Shown: one piece after another, positions 49,551 to 61,500 of the stretch
Layout of the letters: every line of letters starts with the position of its first letter
How positions within the stretch are numbered: position 1 is the stretch's first letter
Source: Serinus canaria
Taxonomy: Eukaryota; Chordata; Aves; Passeriformes; Fringillidae
Assembly (NCBI RefSeq): GCF_022539315.1
Contig: NC_066315.1
Location: 126,329,374-126,393,373, forward strand
Reading direction: 5' to 3'
DNA: 64,000 nt
Notes under the pieces: model-generated
The model's input: only the letters and a program-made list of their open reading frames with translations
The model's database searches: none
What the model was told of the DNA's origin: nothing
Program-made: the position numbers and the translations under genes

Positions 49551-52500
49551 TCTGTGGTGAATTCTCTTCTCGAAGTGTCAGGTTAAGACCAAATTCAGAT
49601 GCCTATTATATAACGAGTTTTCTGTTAACCGCCCACCACAATCCGTTTCTTCCTTTCTATTTTTTTTTCTTTTTTTTTTTTTCCTGAAAGTACGCAGTAT
49701 ATTCTAGCATCTTTCAAAACGGCTACCTGGAAAAGGTACCATTTATTTTAAAAACCTGCAACAAATTACGCGTTGTTATCAAATTATTATTATTAGCTTT
49801 TTCAAATGGGAGAAAAACTGTTATGTGTATGCTGTGTTTTTTCTCTTAATGGGTTAAAAAGAAAAAGGCAAAACCATGAAGGCACATTTTTGCATATGTT
49901 TAGAAGCTGGGTGATTGACAGAATGTAATTCCGTATTTGAGTGACCAGTATAAGATAAATTAGGCTCTAGTGTTGGAACTGACTCATCTTGTGCCCACTT
50001 GCATGTCTGAAGGACTAGAGCCGTAGGTGATTGTGCCGAGTCCCCACCACTGCAAAGCTGTCTACCATGAGGTTTATCAAGATAAAAACTGCTGGTACTT
50101 GGTGGCTTTCAGTGCTGCTCAGAGGTTAGGAAGGTGGTGGCCCCTAACTTCAGATCTTGCTTGGTTCTGGTATGATGTTCTTGCAAAGGAAGTACATGCT
50201 GCTGACAACACTCCTTCGTATGCACTGCATTTTGTGTGCAGGTATTCCGGTGCAAAGAACAAGAAACTGCACATTGTGTGCAGATGTTCCTGTGCAAAAT
50301 CACCAGTTTGGTAATTTGTAATGCACTAAGCTGCTAGAAGCAACATTTTTATTGTTAAAAGATTCTTCTACAGCATTGTGCATATATCTCTTAAAAGAAG
50401 TTTTGAAATGTATCTTTCCATCAAGCACAGCAAGTATAGTAAAGCCACACTAAAGCAGGCATGCTCCCCTGTCTTTTGCCTGTCTTTTGCAAAACATAAG
50501 GTAGTATGCCTTTGCCAACTTTGAGCAATGGCTGGAAAATAAAACAGTCTACCTGCTCCTTTCTAAATGCAGCGGTGAAAAAAATCAGTGTGATAATGTG
50601 TTAGTTGTCTGCAAGAGTTAATGTGCAGCTGTAATCAAACAGTTAGCAAATAATTTGCCTTTTTTTTTTTTTTTTCTTGTTGTACTGCAGGGAATAGTGA
50701 TATCAAGTACTTTCCAAAATAAGTGCAAGCTCAGAATATCTCCCCACCCTTTTTAACAATGCCATCAGAGAGATGGATTCCAGATTGTGCTACTGCTGTT
50801 GTTACTGCAGGGCTCTGTCTCCAGTTTACTTCAGACTTCCCCACTGAGGAAAGGCTTTTGAAACAGAATCTTGGGTGCTGTGGGAGTTGAGGCAGTACAT
50901 GGTTTACGTGGCTTCTTGAAGGCTCTGGGAATTGGATCAGCATCTTACAGTTTTGATCCTGTGTGGAAAATAATTGCTGAAATGCTAGAATAGCTTTAAG
51001 ATATGCAAAGTCTTAGGAAATAGATAAGAGTAGTTTTATTTATTCTTGATAATTACCATGTTTATAAAGAGAAAATTTTTTTAGAAATTTTTCTAGAAAA
51101 ATACCCCCTTGTTGATACAGGTATTTTTGATGAAAAATTGGTTGTGCTTACTTCACAAAAGACTTTACAAAATAACTGCAGTAACAGACTGTTTTTAATT
51201 TGACTCTGTCTTTCTAGCTAGACTGATAGTTTGTGTGCTTCTTCAATGACCTGGAAAGGTTTCAGAAAGGACTCCTAAATAATTAAATAGAAAACATTAT
51301 AAGACAAGTCTTTGTATTCTAGAAGCACATCTGCATGGTGAAGAGTTACAAGAGAAACTTAAGTGTATTTTTCAGAGAAAGAACTGAAAAATCTAGGAAA
51401 ATGGCCAGCAGTGAAAGCAGTCTGCTGTACAGGAGCTGACCTGACTACATGGCAAATCCTTCTGTAAAAACTTTTAATAGTGGTAGAATGGGTTATGTTT
51501 AGGGCTTAAAGGGATCACTTCACAAGGATCCATCCTCACACCACTGCCAGCTTTAACCAGCCTCGCTTCTCTCTGAATGCAAATTTGTTGAGGTGAAGTC
51601 CTGTGTGCTGTTCAGCCAGCAGGAAGGGATATGAACGCTGCTGTTGTACCTTAGCTGCTCCTTCAGGCTTTGTCTGGCCTTAATGTTGTTAATTGGCTAG
51701 GCAGTGTGTATCTCCTGATTTGATAAGGATAATGAGGAATGAATTCTACTGTGTGTGGGATGAAAATAATGCTTGTGGCTATACTTTGGCTTTGTATAAA
51801 CTGAGATTAGAAATCTGCACTTCTGCAGAGCCATCTGTGCTTTTTTGTTATCCTTCTGTAGACTTGCTAGGAGAAAGTAGTTTTAAAAAATCTTCTGTTA
51901 GAAAAGCTGTGCTGAAGAGTAAAATTGTGTAGATTAGATAAAACATATCTGTTTTCGTCTCAATTTCACCAGTTTCATAGCTTTTAAAGTAAAGCATCAA
52001 AAGCGACTATTTTTGAAGAGACTGTTCTGACAACAGTTCACTGTTTCATTTTAGTTTTCTCCCATCTGTCCTTCTTAATTAGAACTTACAGCAGCACTGA
52101 AACCGAAGGACAGCTTTTGAATTCCTTTGTTCAGTACTTTGGTGACAGTCTTGGGAGGAAGATTAAAAGAATGCCTTTAATTGAAGAAACTGTTCTGCCT
52201 GGGGACTCCCTTCTTACCCTGCCTGTAGTAATAATAGGTGAGTTTTTTGCCTTTTTAAAGATTCACTGTCACTGTCATTGCCTTTATTGACCTGCTGCAT
52301 GAAATAATTTATCAATAAATAACTAATGCTTAGAACCCTTACAGTGAAGATCTTATTAGAGTAATACAGTTGTTATAATTAACAACAGTATCATTATAAT
52401 ATGTTAAGGGATTTGTTGGAGTATATTTGAATTTAAATTGTGCTTTGAAAAAATCAGCTGTGTTATTTAGCAGCAGATATGGGAGTATTAACAGAAGAAC

Positions 52501-55500
52501 TGTATTGATTCTAGTGTTGATAACATATGTTTTGATTAATGTGATATGTCTATTTCTGTATGCATGGAGGTTGTCAGTGATACACCAGTAGAAATCTGTG
52601 GGGTCATGTCAAGAGTGAAAAGCATAATGTGTGCTCTGTGTTGGTTAGGTGCTAACCTGTCATTAATTGCCTCTTTCTCTGTTGCATCCATCACTAATAC
52701 CTAAATATTCTTCCACCTTTTTCAAAATGGATCCATCTCAATTTGGCTAGTTTTAAAAAATAAATTGTAGTCTTGATTGAACACTTAAGGGTTTGTACTT
52801 GTAAAATGACAGGGTAACAGAGGGAGGAGGCTCCATAGGTACACAGCTTAATTGAGAGCGCCAGCAGAATATGTATTGGGCCAAGCTTTTTCAACAACAG
52901 CTGATCGCCAGCTCGTTCTTGCCATGACTTCATGAGGGAATAAAGAAAAGATTTGAAGTAAAGAAGGTTTTCAATAATCAAGTCCAAAGCTGTTGGGACT
53001 AGAGCAAGTACCTACCTGTAAACAAGCAAAGATTTTGGAGGTTGATGTTGGAACATAATTGTGTTCACAGTGTCTCCACAACATTGAAAGACTGGTATTT
53101 GCACAGTGCCTGTTCTCAAAGATCTCTTTATGACAGTTTAAAATAGTGCTCATGGAGCAGACTTAGGTGTGTGTGACAGATGTGAATCACTTGATGAGTT
53201 CTGCATCACAGTTGAAGAGAACGGTGTCCTGGCATTTCATCAGTCTTAGTATAGGTTTGTCATATGGTTTATGATTCAGTTTCCACTGTTTAGTTTTGCA
53301 AAATGCATTATGCAAATACCTGTGCTCAATGCTTACTTTATCTAGAGCACCTTTCTAGGTGCCGACACCAAACACAGCTGCCTTGACCACTTCTCCATCA
53401 TCAAAATGCTTCTTCACAAATATATTTGAGACACCTTGCAAGCTGATCTTCTCCACTGACAGCCTATTATCACTGAAGAGCCTTTGAAGGGTTCTAAAAT
53501 GATTTGATAATGTAGTAGAGGAGTATGAAAATAGTTGTCATCCCCCCTGCCCCCCATATATGAACACACTCTCTACTGGTTTAATAACTTCTGTGCAGTA
53601 GCTGTGTACCTGTGTTGGGAAGAAACAGATATATTCCATCAGGGTTGAACAAGTTCATGCTGAAACTCCTAAGTTTAGAATGTGTTCTGTGCTAAACATT
53701 TTTATCTTCTGCACTAGTTTTGATCATTACTATGTGGAACATTGTCACTTCTTAGCCAAATAACAAGGCTTTTATGATACTTGGAGTTGAATATTTGCTT
53801 TAAATTTAGACACATAATGTAAAGGTAATTGTACTACAGTTTGCTGTTGATCAAGAGAAGATTTTGCTGATATTCAAACAAACTTCCAACTCCTTCTTAA
53901 ATGAACAGGACCATGGGGTTTCTGATTATATTCATTGTACAACTAAAGTTTGTGTAATAGTAGTATCTCTTAATTGCAGTCAGAGATCTTATCGAAGGCA
54001 CTGTGTGCAAATAAAAAACAAAATTTGTCATTTCAAAAAGACTTTTTTCTCTTTTCCCAAGAATTTTCTGAAAAAAGCATAGCAAGTCTAATTGCAGACT
54101 TCGCAGCTGAGCCTTCATCCTATGTGTTCTTAACAGCATATCCTCAAGGGATTTCCTTTCCCTTGAATTCAGTCTGCTTAAAGAATAGGAGCTGGGTTTG
54201 GATCAGCTCTCTGGATGGTCCCAGAAAAGTTCAGGGAACTCAGTGACTCAGTAATTCACCTTAACATCACATAATCTCTAGGTTGGAAGAGACCTTCAAG
54301 ATCATTGAGTCCAGCTCATGCCCCCACACCTCAACTAAACCATGGCAATGAGTGCCACATCCAGTCTTTTTTTAAACACATCCAGGGATGATGACTCCAC
54401 CACCTCCCTGGGCCAGCCATTCCACTACTTTGTCACTCTTTCCCTAATATCCAACCTGTATTTCTCTTGGTGCAGCTTTAGACTTGTCTTCAGGTTCTGT
54501 CAGTTGCTGCCTGGAGAAAGAGACCAACCCCCACCTGGCCACAGCCGCCTTCCAGGAGGTTTTAGAGAGCAATAAGTTCACCTCTGAGTCTCCTTTTCTC
54601 CAGGCTAAACAACCCCAGCTCCCTCAGTCATTCCTCACAGGGCTTGTGTTCACAGCCCCTCACCGGTCTCGTTGCTCTTCTCTGGACGCACTCAAGTGTC
54701 TCAAACTCCTTCCCAAACTGAGGGGCCAGAACTGGACACAGCACTCAAGGTGTGGCCTCACCAGTGCTGAGTACAAGGGAAGAGTGACCTCCCTGCTCCT
54801 GCTGGCCACACTGCTGCTGATACAGGCCAGGTGCCATTGGCCTTCTTGGCCATCTGGGCACACTGCTGGACTTCACCTCAACAAATTTGCATTCAGAGAG
54901 GTGAGGCTGGTTAAAGTTGGCAGCGGTGTGAGGATGGATCCTTGTGAAGTGATCCCTTTAAGCCCTAGACATAACCCATCCATCCCATCCTCAGTAATTT
55001 CCTTGGGCCTTGCCAGTCTTTGTTTGGGTGACATTTGTTAACCTTTTACTTCTTTTAGCCTTATCTGGGAGGAATGCTCTTTAGCATGGCATCCTTGGCT
55101 ATGGCATACATTTTCCTCTTTCCATTGTGGATGAGCTTTCTTTATATCCCAGTGGAAAAATAAAGTTAGCTGTGCAATTATAAAAACATTAAAAATTCTT
55201 AATGCATTCATGTTATAATTCTAAAAACAATTAAGAATTTACTCAGCCATGGAAATGCTTGTGAATTATTGGCATGATTAAAGTGTTTTCGTCATTTCAT
55301 TTGATTTTGTTAAGGATGGTTTCTCTGTAATGCTGCAGTTCTCTCTCACATCCATTTCATGGCAAATGGGTGTCAGGAGGGGCTTGCATCTTCTTTAAGC
55401 TTTAAATTCCTAGACTGAAGCATATCCAGCTATCTTATGTTGATCTGTTTGTGAGAGGGCAGAACAGTGTAAGAGTAAGGAAGATCTTTCTCACTGTCTT

Positions 55501-58500
55501 TAGATTCTTTAGATGATTTCCTGTAGCCTATGACTGTGACCAATGTATGTGCACAGAATTGTAATAAAGTATGGGATATTCTGCCACTGGGGACCAGGTG
55601 AGTATAGCCTGGTGAAAGAGGAAAAAGAGATCCAATGTATGAAGAAACTGGGAATGAACAGGGCCTCAGCAAAGTAATGGGGGATTTAGGACTGAGGAAT
55701 CAGGAAAGGGAGGAGAGACAGGCATTGGAGAAATGTGATTGTTAACAGGTGATGAAAATAGTATGTGCAAAGGTGATGGTGAAAAGAAAATTACCTGTGA
55801 ATTCTTAACATCAAGAGATGAAATGGTTAGAAGTAAGAACAAACATCCAACAATGCCTGCTATATTAAAGTATGAATGAATTAATAACTTAAACCCAGAA
55901 TTTGCAGTGTGTGCTAAATACCATGTGTCCAAACAAAAACAAAGTACTTGCAAGTGCCTCATTAGGAGAACACTGTGCTTTTCATTCAGCTAATGAGTAA
56001 GAGGAGCTATAGAAATAACAACACATAGCCACATATTTAAATTTTGTATCATAGCACATACTTTTCTGATTTCTCTTTCTGTAACTTTTGATGTCTGAGT
56101 TTGCAATATGAATATTACTTCTGTATTTGCATGTGATAAATATGGTCCCCTACTTTGTTTAATACTGTCAAATAAATAGAAATGTTTACCTTATGGTAAT
56201 GTTTTGGTCCCATCTATCTCATACTTTTAATAACATTTTAAAAATAATTGTCTATTAAAATTGTGGCAATACACATAGACAAATTGAAAATTCTACAAAG
56301 CTGGTAAAAGTTTTTGACTTGATACTCTTCCTGAACAAAGAGTGTGGACTTACATGAGTTTCTTTTTCTCTACCACTTACCCACAGGAGGTCTGAGGTCA
56401 CTTAGCTTTTATGCTGCTGTTTTGCGGTATCTGTAACTTCTATTCTTTCAGTCTTAAGCTTTCTGCTTCTCTTCCCTTTATTTTATCTACAGACCTGAAG
56501 AGAATATAATCCAGATTGTCTTTCTGCTCTGTGTTGCACAGTGCCTGTGGGAATGCAAAGTTGTAAGATGGCAATAATATTCAGTTTTCACTGTGACTGA
56601 CAGGCAGGCCATTAGCTGTCAGGCCATTTTCACACAATAGTGAATTTGACATAGTAAATTAGGGAACTTCTTTATATGCATTTTGCTTCCTGATGTAAAA
56701 GTCAGGCTTGTTTCTCTTTAACTTAAAAAAAAAATTTGCTCTCTTTATTTGGAGGATGGTCCTTGTAAAAGCTCTATTTTACTGCAAAGTTTATAAGCTG
56801 CTTTGAAATCAAGACAGTCTGGCATTATACTACTTCATTATTATTTTGGTTGCTGTATATTTAGTGATTAACAAAGTGTAGATTATAAACATTTTTACTA
56901 AAGCAGCTAAAACAGTAAATTTTTTCTTTAACAGGAAATGGACCTTCAGGAATTTGCCTTTCTTACCTGCTCTCTGGATACAGGCCATATTTGTCTCCTG
57001 AAGCTATACACCCAAACCCCATTCTACATACAAAATTAGAAGAAGCTCGACATCTTTCCATTGTTGACCAAGTAAGCTTTGGTTGCCTTCTTGTCTAGCT
57101 CTCTTCCTACTGTAAGAATTAGTGCATTAAGAAGTTATTTTGTTATTCTGTTAATTTAAATAGAATCAATTCATGACCATTAGATCCAAACCTGGACTGT
57201 GTAGTGTTGTTTGTGGCTCTTGAAGGCTTTTAGTTTGTGGTGTTTTTTGGTTTTCCAGTCTGCTCTTTTGTGTGTTCTTACTACTTGCCAGGAGTGTATT
57301 AGCATGACTTGGTCAGTGGCTGATGCAGAAATTCCAGTTGTCATGTCCTGGGATGTTTGGGCACTATCACCAAGGAACACATGCTGCTAACATACACAAA
57401 GTACACATAGTTCAAGTTAAAATATTCTTAAATACTACAATTCTTACTAAGATTTCATTTTTAGTTGTACTGGGGACATATATCCTCTATAAACACAATC
57501 CATTTTTCTTTTTGGAACAGTATGCATCCTTCAGTGTTTGTGTTGTATTGATAGTTGCTCTTGTGCTGTAGTTGTTAACCATGTATACGTCCAATTTCTC
57601 TGTCTGGTTTGATTAGTTAATTCTTCTCCAGTGTTTTTCTTTCCACTTGTCCATTGGTTTGCCATGTTAACACTGTTTTCCACTCACCTCATTGTATTCC
57701 TGATGGATTACTGACAATGTTATCATTGTATTGCCTTTGTGACTAATTTATTTGAAATACAAACATGGATTTATATTTGTAGGGGGTAAATAGGAGTTTG
57801 TTTGGCTTTGGATTTTGGAGGGTGTTTTTATTTCAGTGCTGTGCTATTTGCATGTAATGTTTACTATATGTCTCAAGGGCTTTTTCTTTTGCAGGAGAGT
57901 GGGTTGCCTAAGTTTTGGCTACAGATGTTTCATGTACTTCATCCTCTCCCAACCCCCTGATATTTTGACTAATTAGGAAGCTAAGCTGTACTGACTTTGT
58001 CAGCAACAATTGGTCTTATGTCTTTTGCAATTATTGCAATTTTTAGAACAAGACTGGTTAAGAGATGCTGAAATGTGAACTTCACAAAGTTCTAGAAATT
58101 TTTCTCAACATTACCTGCTGTGTAAAATAATCCTAGTTTTACTTTTAAAAATAATGCTTATTTTATCTTCATTGTTTTAAGATATAATACAGTTAGTGTT
58201 GGAGCTAGCTAAGAGCTGTCAAAAGAGCCTTTTGTACTTGATGTTTAAAGCCTAATATTTTTAGAATCCAATTTTGCATTATCAAAATGGGGGTCCTAGA
58301 AATATTAGCAGTCCTTTGTTAGAAGCAGTCTGCTGTCTGTAAATATAAATGTTACTAAGTTGCTCTGATCTCTATTTGTCCACATACTTCTTTGTTCTAC
58401 AAATACTGACTTGCCCCAGAATTGCTGTTATTAACATGTAATTTTGAAATGAGTGAGATGTACTATTCAGAGTTACAAAGAACTGAATCATAGCAGTTAT

Positions 58501-61500
58501 TTCTGAAAAGTGTTTTGATAGAATCTCTACATTAAATACTTTTACCTCAAATGCAGTTTGAATTGTGTTTTCTGTTGCAATTCAACTTCTGCACATCAGA
58601 ATAGCATGATGAACATTAAAATTTTAAAATTTGTCATCCTTCAGGATCTGGAGTACCTGTCAGAAGGCCTGGAAGGACGCTCCTCAAACCCAGTTGCAGT
58701 GCTTTTTGATACATTGCTTCACCCTGATGCTGACTTTGGCTATGACTACCCACCTGTTCTGCACTGGAAGTTAGAACAGCATAATTATATTCCCCACATA
58801 GTGCTTGGAAAAGGACCACCTGGCGGGGCTTGGCACGTGAGTAAAAATTTCATCTCACTCCTAGAGTAACTTGATAATTGTGAATTTTGGGATTTTTTTT
58901 ACTGCCTTACTCTAGGGCTGTTTAAGATGGTATCCCAGTTGCAGTTTCAGCTGCTCATTAGCAAAGCCCGAGTGGGGATATGAGAAAGGAAGGAAGAAGT
59001 TGCCTTTTACTTGGCTGTTTGTGACCATGAGTGCTGTCTTATATTACCAGGTTTTTTGTTAGTTCACATTTAATGAATTATAATGAAGAGTATTTTCTGT
59101 AACTATTTTTTCTTGTCTGTATTGCTTCCAGGTGCTTTTATACACAATCTTAAATTTTGGTGTCTTTATATGATACTGCTTTCACATGTTTTGTGTTTCC
59201 TTCCTCTTTTGTATTTCAAATAACTTGCTTCTAGTTTCCCTTTCACATGTTCTCTCTTCACCTTCTTTATTAGCTCATGTGGTTGCTTATTATCTAAGTG
59301 TAACACAGAAGCAGTTCTTCAGTTCTTCATTTAATGTCCTGGTTTTTATGTTGTATTCTGGTATTTTGTTGCTCTACAACGAGAAAAGCTTCATTGGTTT
59401 TTACATTTGAATTTTTTTTTTTAATTATATTCTACATTTGAATTGAAATTTGAATTTGAAATGTGTCTGATCATGCATCTTCATATTTTCTCCATAGTCC
59501 ATGGAGGGCTCTATGCTAACCATCAGTTTTGGAGACTGGATGGAATTGCCTGGCCTCAGCTTTAAGGAGTGGGCAGCTAGCAAACGCAGGTAAAGATACT
59601 GCAGAATCCATTTGGGAATCCTAGTGTCTATAAAAATCCAGAGAATTGGAAAATATTCAAACTTCACTGTTCACAGGAGGGCTTCTTGTTTAGTTTGTTA
59701 AATTGTTTGATGGCACTGGAAATTCTTCTGCTGTGTGTAATCTGATGGGAAAAAAACTGGACAATGGTCAGGCAGAATAATTGCTGGTGAGTGCACGGAA
59801 AGCAAATGCACAGGCAGTGGTGTGTTCCAGCAGCATTTCAGAAAGAGGCACTTGCTGAAAGCAGTTCTGATCAGAGGTGAGGGAAGATGGAGGAAGGAAT
59901 TTCAAATCCACTGAAGGAGGTATTGCAAATTCCTCTTTCAACAGCCATGCCGCTGAAGTTGCTGCGCACACCAGCTTTCTTGCAATTCAGGAAGTTACAT
60001 ATTTCAGCATTTGCTTTTACAGGCAAAGCTGCAGCATCTGAAATCTATGAATTTTAATTTTAAGAGAATAATTCAGTATTTCTGTGTTAATTTCTAGCAA
60101 TGAGTTTCTTGAAAAAACACGAGAAGAAAAGTTAATCTTGTGCAAGCTCACTCAAATTTAGCCAATACTTCAGTTCATAAAGGCCTGTGTCAGCAGATGA
60201 ACCTAGGAATACTCTACATGAGCTTTTTCTAAAATTTAAAATTTTTTTACTTTGTTCTAGCAAAATTAAAGGAAGTTGGTTTTGTAACATGTATGGGAAA
60301 AGAAGAAGTACAGTTACTTGAGCATATGTCTTTAAGGGCAGACTGTTAGAAGTGAGGAAACTGTAGCTTTGTTCTTTAATCCTTTTCTTAGATAACCACA
60401 GCAATCTTGCTTCCTTGCCTAACTGAAATCCCATAAGCTGCTTATTATCTGAAGCTCTGTATTATAGTTTTCAACAATGCTAAAACCAGAAATGCTGACC
60501 TGTTACACTACAATTAAACAAGCTTATTTAAAAGGATTGATGATAATGTAAAATTCTAGTTATGTAGAATAGTTTCCTAAGTTTCCTTTCAGGAGGTGTC
60601 ACGCTGTCATGTTATTCTCTTCCAATAAATATCTAATGAGGATTTCCAGAGTAGTAACCTGAGCATTTAAAAGAACATGTGCTATTATATTGTTAGTCTA
60701 AGAAAATGAATAACCTGATTATTTGTAAATATGATTTTAAGGTTAATTTAGTGGCAATGCTTATGTTCACTACAGTTTGTTTTGCCCTTTTCCTAGAGCT
60801 TACTTCTAAAGAAGCAGCAAAATTCATGCAACTGTTCCAAATAATTACACTGTCAGCTATTTTTCTTATAAATGACACTGCAATAATCACGAGAAAAGCC
60901 CAGATGTAATAGCAGGGTTGCAGTGCTAAAATGGTTTTTATTGAACACTTGAACCTCCCAATCCTGTTTACATAGTTGCATTAACACTCTATGTCATGTT
61001 TGCTTTGCTCATTTATGTGACATGGAACTACTTCATTTGATACTTAGTGAACTTAACCTTACCCAAGGGAGAAGTCTTTTGTAAAGTATAATGACTAAGT
61101 TCCAGTAACATATTGAACCTAGAGTTTCAAAATTAGCACTTAACTATGACATTTAATTAATTAGATCATAAGTAAGTGTATTCTCACGGGGTACAAATTT
61201 AGCCAATACTGTATTGTTGATAGTTGTGATGTTAAACTTTGTAAACCACTTCCACATGGAACTGCCGTGATACTCCGGAGCTTTGTTACACCTAATTTCT
61301 TAATCACCATAGCAATTTTGATGGTATAGTCACTTAAAACTAGGTTTAAAAAGTTAGCTGGTCTTGTGTATCAAGAGAACAAGTAAATCAAATGCCTTTA
61401 AAGATGCTGAACTCAGTGTCATTTACACTGAGCAGATTCATTCCTCATAAACTTGACCTGTCATGTGGTATATCATATCTGATATTCAAATTACCAATAA

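Noticed and set aside
48581..49687. 368-residue open frame and several long antisense frames in the CpG island
   Set aside because: Arg/Pro/Ala/Gly-rich composition from GC-rich DNA. It spans the real OSGIN2 exon 1 in a different frame and crosses its donor site.
54484..55041. 185-residue plus-strand open frame
   Set aside because: It is the antisense of the CR1 fragment plus inverted-repeat copy B, with no coding signature of its own.
60153..61210. 17-base exact direct repeat caaatttagccaatact (60153 and 61194)
   Set aside because: Too short and AT-rich to support a duplication. The flanks do not match.
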